In this document: positions 18,233-27,745 of the stretch, in pieces
Position numbering within the stretch: position 1 is the stretch's first letter
Layout: each line of letters starts with the position of its first letter
Source: Planctomycetota bacterium
GTDB lineage: Bacteria; Planctomycetota; PLA2
Length of the DNA: 42,260 nucleotides
Assembly (NCBI GenBank): GCA_027297745.1
Contig: JAPUHK010000074.1
Span: 1-42,260, forward strand
Reading direction: 5' to 3'
Notes under the pieces: model-generated
Databases searched by the model: none
What the model saw: only the letters and a program-made list of their open reading frames with translations
Told to the model about the DNA's origin: nothing
Made by a program: the position numbers and the translations under genes

Positions 18233-19597
18233 CTACGAGCGGAAGAAGATCCAGGACACGACGATGAACAGCGGGACCAGGATCGGCAGTGAGAAGCGCA
18301 CGAAGTAGCCGAAGAAGCTCGGCATGCGCACGCCGGACTCCTCGGCGATAGCCTTCACCATGAAGTTCGGGCCGTTGCCGATGTAGGTGTTCGCGCCCAT
18401 GAACACGGCGCCGACGGAGATCGCCGCGAGCTTCGTCTCCGCGTTCGTGACCAGCAAGCCGAAGCCGTCGTCCGCGACCTGTGCGTGCACGACCTCCGGC
18501 GGGATTCCCGATTCGATCATGCGCTGCACGGTGTCGGACATCGCGGTCTGGCCGAAGACGAGATAGGTGGGCGCGTTGTCCAGGAAGCTCGAAAGGCCGC
18601 CCGTCACCCAGAAGTAGTGCACGGGGGAGGTGAGGCCCAGATCGGCGCCCTTGACGTTGAGGATCGCCAGCGCCGGGACCATCACGGTGAAGATGCCGCT
18701 GAACAGGATCGCGACCTCGAGGATCGGGCCCCAACTGTAGTGGTTTTTACGCCGCACTTCCGTTGGGGTGATCCGCATGGAGACGGCGGCCATCACCGCC
18801 ATCAGCAACTCCTGGGGGCCGAAGGGCCACTTGAAGATGCCCTTGCACAGGACCGCGGCGACGACGCCCAGCAGAAGCACGATGTTGCGCTTGCCCTCGA
18901 TCCCGAAGGAAGCCTCTTCCCCGGACGCCTGCGGGCGGTCCCCGGCCGGCTCCTTGCGGAAGTTCAGGGCGTCCCAGACGAGGAAGATCAGCAGCACACT
19001 GCCCACGCCGAACAGCCACTCCGGCCACAGCTTCAGCGTCCACTCGAAAGGGACCCCCTTGAGGAAGCCCAGGAACAGCGGCGGGTCGCCCAGGGGCGTG
19101 AGGCAGCCGCCCATGTTGCTGACCGTGAAGATGAAGAAGACCACGGTGACCACGCGCGACTTCATGGGCCGGTGTTCGTTCGCCTTCAGGTAGGGGCGGA
19201 TCAGCAGCATCGATGCGCCGGTCGTGCCGATCAGGTTCGCGAGCACCGCGCCGATGGCGCAGACGGCCACGTTGACGCCCGGCTTGCCGCGCAGGTCGGC
19301 GCGCAGGAAGATCCCGCCCGACGCGACGTACAAGGACCCCAACAGCAAGATGAACGAGATGTACTGCTGCCACTCGTGCAGCAGATTGCCCCAGCCGTAG
19401 CTCACGACCCACCAGACGGCGGTAGGCACCGCGATGCCCCAGACGAAGATCGCCCGGTTGCGGTTGCTCTCCCACCAGTGGGGCGCGACGAGCGGCAGAA
19501 CGGCGATGCCCAGCAGCGTCAACACGAACGGCGCTACGCTCCATAGGGGGGGCAGCACGTCGGAACCTGCGGCCAGTAGCACGGGTACGGCGGGCAT
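18233..19597 (-). CDS. Sodium:proton antiporter, NhaD/ArsB-type ion transporter superfamily
   Basis: 454 aa multi-TM; LGSLYVASGGIFLRADLRGKPGVNVAVCAIGAVLANLIGTTGASMLLIRPYLKAN and FTVSNMGGCLTPLGDPPLFLGFLKGVPFEW are typical of this family. Confidence 0.85.
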   Translation of the reverse strand: MPAVPVLLAAGSDVLPPLWSVAPFVLTLLGIAVLPLVAPHWWESNRNRAIFVWGIAVPTAVWWVVSYGWGNLLHEWQQYISFILLLGSLYVASGGIFLRADLRGKPGVNVAVCAIGAVLANLIGTTGASMLLIRPYLKANEHRPMKSRVVTVVFFIFTVSNMGGCLTPLGDPPLFLGFLKGVPFEWTLKLWPEWLFGVGSVLLIFLVWDALNFRKEPAGDRPQASGEEASFGIEGKRNIVLLLGVVAAVLCKGIFKWPFGPQELLMAVMAAVSMRITPTEVRRKNHYSWGPILEVAILFSGIFTVMVPALAILNVKGADLGLTSPVHYFWVTGGLSSFLDNAPTYLVFGQTAMSDTVQRMIESGIPPEVVHAQVADDGFGLLVTNAETKLAAISVGAVFMGANTYIGNGPNFMVKAIAEESGVRMPSFFGYFVRFSLPILVPLFIVVSWIFFRS

Positions 19598-20164
19598 GAG
19601 GGGGAGCGAGGTTCATAACCCGCGGACCCTGCCTCGGTCAAGCAAGCGCAAGATCTTGGGTGCACGGCCCCCTTGACCACTTGATGTCGTAGATGATTAC
19701 CAATTAGGCCCCCACGGCTTGCGCCTGACTGACGATTTTTACTTGACGCGGAGGGAAGCCCCCGGTCCACTGTTTTCACTTTTGGGTTTCCCGCCAAAGC
19801 GCCCTCGGCGCAGCGGCGGGGCGGCGGGAGCAAATCGCTCTCTCCCTCTCTGCTCTGGGGGAAGGCCCCGGAAGGGGAGGAACATGGACGGTGCTACGGC
19901 GACTCTCCGAAGCGCTTCGTGGCCCTTGCGGGCCGAGCCGGGCTTTGGGCTCTCCCGGGCGCGGGACATCCGGCGCCGGGCTGGGCCCGCGGCCGTACCG
20001 TGCCCCGGTCCGTGGCCCACACTCCACCCATACCCCGCGCACTCCGCGGCTCCGCGCCGCGTTTTCCCCTCGTGCCGTCTCGCACGCGCGCACGAACAGG
20101 ATCCCCCCACGAAGGAGGCCATCCGCCTCGGACCGCCGCAACACGTCTCTGGAGGCTGAGACAA

Positions 20165-20929
20165 ATGAAGGTCGAAACCCTGAAGCTGTGGGAGGAGTTC
20201 CGCCGCACGCGCGACTCCGAGATCCGCAACCGGCTCGTCGAGAAGTACCTCTACATCGTGAAGTACGTCGCCGACCGGCTGAGTCAGCGGCTCCCGCGGT
20301 CCATCCCCAACGAGGACATCCGCTCCGCGGCGTCCTACGGGCTGATCCGGGCAGTCGAGAACTTCGACCACCGGCGGGGGACGCGTTTCGAATCCTACTG
20401 TGCCACACGCGTCCGGGGAGCCATTCTGGACGAGCTGCGGGCCCGGGACTGGGTACCCCGCATGATCCGGAACAACACCGCCAAGGTGAACATGGTGCGC
20501 GAGGGGATGCGGCGTGAGATGGGGCGTGAGCCGACGTCCGACGAGCTGGCGGTAGGCCTGGACGTTTCCCGCGAGAAGGTCGAGACGATGATCCGCGAGT
20601 GCAACTTCATCTCGATGTTCAGCTTCTCGCGCTGTGAGGAGGAGGCGCAGCGGGGCGAGCCCGATGACCGCATGCTGCTCTACGAGGACAAGAACTCGGA
20701 GGCGCCCTTCGAGCGCATCTTCCTCAAGGACCTGTCCGACCACCTGATGAAGTGCCTGACCCACCGCGAGAAGATGGTGATCCTGCTCTACTACGTCGAG
20801 GAGCTCTCGATGAAGGAGATCGGGAAGCTGCTGCACATCTCCGAGTCCCGCGTGAGCCAGATCCGGACCAGCTCGCTCGGCAAGCTGCGCGTGCGCGTCG
20901 ATGAGGTGCAAGTACTGCTCGAGCGCTAG
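20165..20929 (+). CDS. FliA/WhiG-type (sigma-28 family) RNA polymerase sigma factor
   Basis: LWEEFRRTRDSEIRNRLVEKYLYIVKYVADRLSQRLPRSIPNEDIRSAASYGLIRAVENFDHRRGTRFESYCATRVRGAILDELRARDWVPR; region 4 LLYYVEELSMKEIGKLLHISESRVSQIRTSSLGKLR; GGAGG upstream of ATG 20165. Confidence 0.95.
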   Translation: MKVETLKLWEEFRRTRDSEIRNRLVEKYLYIVKYVADRLSQRLPRSIPNEDIRSAASYGLIRAVENFDHRRGTRFESYCATRVRGAILDELRARDWVPRMIRNNTAKVNMVREGMRREMGREPTSDELAVGLDVSREKVETMIRECNFISMFSFSRCEEEAQRGEPDDRMLLYEDKNSEAPFERIFLKDLSDHLMKCLTHREKMVILLYYVEELSMKEIGKLLHISESRVSQIRTSSLGKLRVRVDEVQVLLER

Positions 20930-20962
20930 CGCGTTCGAATCGCGGGCTGCCGTCCATCGCGG

Positions 20963-21094
20963 TCGGCTATCGGCTCGACTCGGGTAGGACTGCGTCCGCC
21001 TCCGGATCCGGGGGATGAGGAGGTCGCGCGCAGTCCGCGGAAGCCCACGCATGCCCACGGCGAGCTCACGGCTGAAAGCTGATAGCCGAAAGCT
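20963..21094. repeat. Heptameric GCTGAAA/GCTGATA/GCCGAAA repeat and an opposed copy in the sigma-lysA intergenic gap
   Basis: GCTGAAAGCTGATAGCCGAAAGCT at 21071-21094 (7-nt period); TCGGCTATCGGC (20963-20974) is 11/12 complementary to GCTGATAGCCGA (21078-21089). Confidence 0.65.
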
Positions 21095-21119
21095 TCCCTG
21101 CTAACTTGGTCGTCTTGCC

Positions 21120-22381
<1,262 letters not shown>

Positions 22382-22385
<4 letters not shown>

Positions 22386-23176
22386 ACCTGTTCGCCGACG
22401 GGAAGCTGCTGCTGGTGTGCGGCCCTTGCGTCGTGGAAGGGCGCGACGTCGTGCTGAGCATCGCGGAGCGGCTGTGCGAGGTGGCTTCCTCGCGTGCGGT
22501 CACGATGGTCTTCAAGGCTTCCTACGACAAGGCGAACCGTTCCTCGGTGGAGTCCTTCCGCGGACCCGGCCGGGCCGAGGCGCTGCAGATCCTCGCCGAC
22601 GTGAAGCGCGAGACCGGCCTGCCGGTCAACACCGATGTGCACGAGCCCGGCCACGTCCCCGAGGTGGCGGAGGTGGCGGACACGCTGCAGATCCCCGCCT
22701 TCCTGTGCCGGCAGACGGACCTGCTGCTCGCCGCGGCGGCCACGGGAAAGCCGGTGCTGATCAAGAAGGGCCAGTTCATGGCCCCCGAAGACATGCGGCA
22801 CGCGGTGGCGAAGGTGGAGTCGGTCGCGGGGCACGGCCCTGTGGCGCTGATCGAGCGCGGCACGACGTTCGGCTACCACAACCTGGTGGTCGACTTCCGC
22901 TCGTTGCCGACCATGCGCGCCTTCGCGCCGGTGATCTTCGACGGCACGCATTCGGTCCAACGACCGGGCGGGCTCGGGCACGCGTCGGGGGGAGACGCCT
23001 CCATGATTCCCACGCTGGTGCGGGCGGCGGCTGCGGTGGGCATCGACGGGCTCTTCCTCGAGACCCACGTCGACCCGTCCCAGGCGTTGAGCGACGGGCC
23101 CAACATGATTGCGCTGGACGATCTGCCGGGGCTCATCGACGAAGTCCTCGCGATCCGCGCCGTTTCCGGTGCTTAG
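22382..23176 (+). CDS. kdsA: 3-deoxy-8-phosphooctulonate (Kdo-8-P) synthase
   Basis: LLVCGPCVVEGRD, VFKASYDKANRSSVESFRGPG, PVNTDVHEPGHV, LCRQTDLLLAAAATGKPVLIKKGQFMAPEDM, FDGTHSVQRPGG; GTG start at 22382 overlapping the lysA stop. Confidence 0.95.
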
Positions 23177-23301
23177 CGCCGCCGGGGCGGGCCTTCCTCG
23201 GCCTTTGCCTTGCGAACCACCGATGGCCCACGTACGGAGGCTAGGGCTGAGTGTGGGGCCCGGGTTGCATTGACAGCCCAGGGCTCGTAGGTTGCTGCGC
23301 G

Positions 23302-23724
23302 ATGCAGACCCTGGCGGACGGCGACCTGCTGCTCGTTTCGCTCTCCGCGGGCGAGGAGATCCTCGACAGCCTCAAGGACGCCTGCGCGGCGCACGGGGTC
23401 CGCGCCGGCTTCATCAGCGGCCTGGGCGCGCTGAGCGAGGTCGAGCTGGCCTTCTTCGACCCCGAGAAGAAGGAGTACCTCTCGCGCACCTTCCAGGAGA
23501 CGCTCGAGATCGGCAACCTGGTGGGCAACGTCTCGCGCATGGACGACGAGACCTTCATCCACGTGCACCTGACGGTCGCCGGTCCGGAGCTTCTGGCGTT
23601 CACGGGTCACCTGAAGCGGGGCATCGTCGGGATCGCCTGCGAGATCTACATCCGCAAGATCTCCAAGGAGGTCCAGCGCGTCCGCGACCCAGAAGGCGGC
23701 TTCAACCCGCTGAAGCTGTCGTGA
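23302..23724 (+). CDS. Stand-alone PPC/DUF296 domain protein
   Basis: RAGFISGLGALSEVELAFFDPEKKEYLSRTFQETLEIGNLVGNVSRMDDETFIHVHLTVAGPELLAFTGHLKRGIVGIACEIYIRKI matches the DUF296 pattern. Confidence 0.88.
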   Translation: MQTLADGDLLLVSLSAGEEILDSLKDACAAHGVRAGFISGLGALSEVELAFFDPEKKEYLSRTFQETLEIGNLVGNVSRMDDETFIHVHLTVAGPELLAFTGHLKRGIVGIACEIYIRKISKEVQRVRDPEGGFNPLKLS

Positions 23725-23862
23725 CGCGCTAGCGTCACGCCTTCGCCTTAGCCTCGCGAACGGGCAGCGGGCGATGAGCACCGGGCAACGGGAGAGAGTT
23801 GTTGCACCCGCAAGGTAAAGTCCGCAACCATCGGACGTTCTGCGAATAGTCCCCCCCTCGTA

Positions 23863-24996
23863 GTGCTCGTGCTGGCGGGCTCAGCGGAGCGCGCCGCGTG
23901 CGCCGCCGCCGAGTCGCCGTTGGCGCTCGCAGCTACGCCCCAGCTGGACCGCCTGGCGGAGCGGGGGCGCGTCTTCCCGGTGCGTCTGACGGACGAGGGC
24001 TCGGATCCCGCCTCGGCCGCTCCGCTCCTGGCGTTGGTGGGCCTGGACCCGCGGCGGCGCGCCTGCGCCCGCGCCGCGCACCTTGCGCTCTTGTACGACG
24101 TCGAGCTGAAGCCCGGCGAGTACTTCGCGAGCGCCAACTTCGTGGCGCTGTTCCGTGACACGATCGCGGACGTCATCCCGGGGCCGTTCAGCAAGGCTGA
24201 GCTCGAGGTGCTGTTCGAGGCCGTCGCCGGGGCCGCGCACAGCGTGGGGTTTCGCTTGCTCCCTGGAACGGGTACCGAGCACTTGACTGTTGCGCCGGCC
24301 GGGGCGCTCGATCCGCGCGTCCCGTGCCCCGAGGGGCACGCGGGTGAGCGCACGGCCGCCTTCGAGCCTGCGTGCGCCCCGCACGCCTTGTTCCACCGCC
24401 TGACGCGCGAGGCGCTCGACGGCCACGAGATCAATCAGGTGCGGCGCGAGCTCGGAGAGAACGGCGCTGACATGGTCTGGGTGTGGGGACCGGCGGAGGC
24501 CATCGACCCCGCTTCCAAAGGGCCCGAGAGCACGGCCGCCGTCGGCCGCGATCCCCTGTGGCAAGGGGTCTGCCGTGCAGCCGGCATTCCCGTCAAGGAG
24601 CCCAAGGCCCCGGATCCTGCGGCGCTCGTGCGCACCGTTCAAGCCCTGTTGCGCAAGGGCACGCGGACGGTGTTCGTTCACAGCGCGCGGGGCACGCGCG
24701 ACGCGCTGTGCCGCAGCCGCGAGCTGCGCGCCGAGGGGGCCGCGGCGCTGGACGAGCTGCTCGTGGGACCGCTGGCCCGCGCGGTGGAGAAGGCGGGCGG
24801 GCGCCTGCTGGTGATCTCGGAAGTGGCCCGCGACAGCGAGACCGGGCGCGCGCTCTCGGATCCGGTCCCCGCGCTGCTGTGGGGTGCGGGCGTCGAGCCG
24901 TTGCGCCCCGCCCCCTTCACGGAGGCTGGGGCGGCCGGCGCCGGACGTCCGCTGGAACCGGGCAGCGGTCTGCTCGCCTACGTCCGGCACTTGTAG
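23863..24996 (+). CDS. Degenerate archaeal-type cofactor-independent phosphoglycerate mutase (aPGM) homologue, probable pseudoenzyme
   Basis: Fold-level motifs retained (TPQLDRLAERG, LLALVGLDP, DVELKPGEYFASANFVALFRDTIADVIPG, FRLLPGTGTEHLTV, HEINQVRRELGENGADMVWVWGP, DPVPALLWG) while expected metal-ligand motifs are absent. GTG start uncertain. Confidence 0.75.
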   Translation: MLVLAGSAERAACAAAESPLALAATPQLDRLAERGRVFPVRLTDEGSDPASAAPLLALVGLDPRRRACARAAHLALLYDVELKPGEYFASANFVALFRDTIADVIPGPFSKAELEVLFEAVAGAAHSVGFRLLPGTGTEHLTVAPAGALDPRVPCPEGHAGERTAAFEPACAPHALFHRLTREALDGHEINQVRRELGENGADMVWVWGPAEAIDPASKGPESTAAVGRDPLWQGVCRAAGIPVKEPKAPDPAALVRTVQALLRKGTRTVFVHSARGTRDALCRSRELRAEGAAALDELLVGPLARAVEKAGGRLLVISEVARDSETGRALSDPVPALLWGAGVEPLRPAPFTEAGAAGAGRPLEPGSGLLAYVRHL

Positions 24997-25018
24997 TTGC
25001 TCGCAAGCTCGCAACAGG

Positions 25019-25064
25019 AACGGGAACGGGAGCGGAGCGCAGGATTCCCCTTCCCGTTCCCGTT
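25019..25064. repeat. Perfect 12-bp inverted repeat AACGGGAACGGG ... CCCGTTCCCGTT immediately upstream of valS
   Basis: 25019-25030 versus 25053-25064; hexameric GGGAAC units; 17 nt before valS ATG; no U-tract. Confidence 0.8.
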
Positions 25065-25081
25065 ATTCTGTCCGGTTCGCC

Positions 25082-27691
25082 ATGAGCGAGCTGCCCAAGA
25101 CCTACGACGCGCCCGCTGCCGAGAAGCGCTGGACCGCTTTCTGGCAAGAGCAGCAGCTTTTCAGGGCCGGGCTGCGCCCGGACGCCGAGACCTACACGAT
25201 CATGTTGCCGCCGCCCAACGTCACGGGCGTCTTGCACATGGGCCACGCGCTCAACGGCGTGATCCAGGACGTGCTGGCACGCTTCAAGCGCATGCAGGGC
25301 TTCGACGTGCTGTGGATGCCGGGCGTCGACCATGCGGGCATCGCGACGCAAGCGGTGGTGGAGCGCAAGCTCTACCAGGAAGAAGGGCTCAAACGCGAGG
25401 AGATGGGCCGCGAGGCCTTCCTCGATCGGGTCTGGCAATGGAACGACGAGCACGCCGGCGCCATCCGCCGGCAGTACGACCGGCTCGGCGCGTCCTGCGA
25501 CTGGTCGCGCGAGGCCTACACCATGGACGAAAACCTCTCGCGCGGAGTGCGCGAGGCGTTCGTGCGCCTGTGGGAAAAAGACCTCATCTACCGCGGCGCG
25601 CGCATGGTCAATTGGGACTGCGAGCTGCAGACCGCGGTCGGCGACGACGAGATCGAGGACAAGAAGACGCACGGCCACCTCTGGTATCTGCGCTATCCGC
25701 GGCTCGACGGCGAGGGCTACGTCGTGGTTGCGACCACACGCCCCGAGACGATGCTCGGCGACACCGGCGTCGCGGTACATCCCGACGACGAACGATACAG
25801 GGACCTCGTGGGCAAGAGCGTGCGCCTACCGCTGATGGAGCGCGAGATCCCCGTCGTGGCCGACGACAGCGTCGATCCCGCTTTCGGGACCGGTGCCGTC
25901 AAGGTCACACCGGGCCACGATCCCGCGGACTACGAGCGCGGAGCGCGGCACGGCCTGCCGATCGTCAGCATCCTCAACAAGGACGGCACGCTGAACGAGA
26001 ACGCCGGCGCCTACACCGGTCTCGACCGCAAGGTGGCGCGCAAGAAGGTCGTGGCCGACCTCGAGGCGCTGGGGCTGCTCGACAAGGTCGAGGACTACGT
26101 CTTCAACGTGCCGCTCAGCGACCGCAGCAAGTCGCCCATCGAGCCGATCGTGTCCGAGCAGTGGTTCGTGAGGATGGAAGAGCTCGCGCAGCCCGCCATC
26201 CGCGCCGTCGGCGACGGATCGCTGCGCATCATTCCCGAGCGCCACACCAAGGTCTATCTCGACTGGCTGCTGAACGTGCGCGACTGGTGCATCAGCCGCC
26301 AGCTGTGGTGGGGGCACCGGATCCCCGTCTGGTACGACGAGGACGAAACGCCGGTCGCCTCGCGCGAGGACCTCGAGCTGGGCACCCCGCACCCGAAGAC
26401 CGGCAAGCCCATCGTGCGCCGCGACCCCGACGTGCTCGACACATGGGCCTCGTCGTACCTGTGGCCCGTCTCGACGCTGGGCTGGCCCGACGAGAGCGCG
26501 CCGGACTTGCAGCGCTACTACCCCACCCAGTTGCTGAGCACAGCGCGCGAGATCATCTACCTGTGGGTCGCGCGCATGGTCATGGCGGGCTACGAGTTCA
26601 TGGGGCAGTGCCCCTTCTCGGACTGCTACATCCACGCCACGATCAACGATGCGAAGGGCCGGCGCATGTCGAAGTCGGCCGGCAACGGCATCGATCCGAT
26701 CGAGATGATCGAGAAGTACGGCGCCGACGCCGTGCGTTACACGCTGATGATCCTGACCACCGAGGGCCAGGACGTGCGGCTGGCGGAGACCAAGTTCGAG
26801 CTAGGCAGCAACTTCATGAACAAGATCTGGAACGCCGCGCGCTTCGTGCTGACAAGCGTCCCCGAGGGCAGCGCGGAGGCACAGCCGGGCGACGAGCGTG
26901 CCGACCGCTGGATCCGCTCGCGCGGCGCCGCGGCGGTCGGTGCCGTGCAAGCGGCGCTGCTCGACTACAAGTTCCACGACGCCGCGCAGGCGCTGTACCG
27001 CTTCGTGTGGGACGACTTCTGCGACTGGTATCTGGAGTCGTCGAAGGCGCGCCTGCGCGCGGGCGACGTGCGCTGCGGCGCGACGCTGCTGCAGACGCTC
27101 GACACGATCACGCACGTGTTGCAGCCCTTCGCCCCTTTCCTGAGTTCCGAGCTGCATGAGCAGCTGGGCGGAAAGACGCCGCTGGCGCTGGATGCGTGGC
27201 CGCAAGCCGGGGAGCGCGACGAAGCCGCGGAAACGGAGTTCCGGCGCGTGCAGGAGGTCGTCAAGGCCGTGCGCAAGCTGCGCAACGAAAACCGCGTGCC
27301 CGAAAAGGCGCAGGTGGCGGTCGTCGTGCGCACCGACGCGCCGGACGTCTTGCTGCAAGAGCAGGGGACGATCTGCGCGCTGTCGCGCGCCGCCTCGCTC
27401 GAGGCCGGGCCCGGCGTGGAGCGGCCCGCTGCCGCAGTGACCGAAGTGCTCGGGGACGCCGAGGTGCACCTGAGCCTGGAGGGGCTCGTGGACCTCGCGG
27501 CGGAGCGCGAGCGGAAGGCCAAGGAGCTCGAAAAGGCCCGCGGCCTCCTGCGCTCGATCGAGAAAAAGCTGCAGAACGAGCAGTTCGTGACCCGCGCCAA
27601 GCCCGAGGTGGTGGAGCTCGAGCGGGGGCGGCTGGCCGCCGCGCAGGAGCGCATCGAAAGGCTCGAAGAAGCCCTCAGAAGTCTGGGATAG
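25082..27691 (+). CDS. valS: Valyl-tRNA synthetase
   Basis: MLPPPNVTGVLHMGHALNGVIQDVLARFKRMQGFDVLWMPGVDHAGIATQ, ATTRPETMLGDTGVAVHPDDERY, GRRMSKSAGNGIDP, C-terminal coiled coil. Confidence 0.97.
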   Translation: MSELPKTYDAPAAEKRWTAFWQEQQLFRAGLRPDAETYTIMLPPPNVTGVLHMGHALNGVIQDVLARFKRMQGFDVLWMPGVDHAGIATQAVVERKLYQEEGLKREEMGREAFLDRVWQWNDEHAGAIRRQYDRLGASCDWSREAYTMDENLSRGVREAFVRLWEKDLIYRGARMVNWDCELQTAVGDDEIEDKKTHGHLWYLRYPRLDGEGYVVVATTRPETMLGDTGVAVHPDDERYRDLVGKSVRLPLMEREIPVVADDSVDPAFGTGAVKVTPGHDPADYERGARHGLPIVSILNKDGTLNENAGAYTGLDRKVARKKVVADLEALGLLDKVEDYVFNVPLSDRSKSPIEPIVSEQWFVRMEELAQPAIRAVGDGSLRIIPERHTKVYLDWLLNVRDWCISRQLWWGHRIPVWYDEDETPVASREDLELGTPHPKTGKPIVRRDPDVLDTWASSYLWPVSTLGWPDESAPDLQRYYPTQLLSTAREIIYLWVARMVMAGYEFMGQCPFSDCYIHATINDAKGRRMSKSAGNGIDPIEMIEKYGADAVRYTLMILTTEGQDVRLAETKFELGSNFMNKIWNAARFVLTSVPEGSAEAQPGDERADRWIRSRGAAAVGAVQAALLDYKFHDAAQALYRFVWDDFCDWYLESSKARLRAGDVRCGATLLQTLDTITHVLQPFAPFLSSELHEQLGGKTPLALDAWPQAGERDEAAETEFRRVQEVVKAVRKLRNENRVPEKAQVAVVVRTDAPDVLLQEQGTICALSRAASLEAGPGVERPAAAVTEVLGDAEVHLSLEGLVDLAAERERKAKELEKARGLLRSIEKKLQNEQFVTRAKPEVVELERGRLAAAQERIERLEEALRSLG

Positions 27692-27745
27692 GGTTCAATA
27701 AGGGAGCGTCCGGGGCCGGCGGGGACCCGGACGAACGGATCCGCG

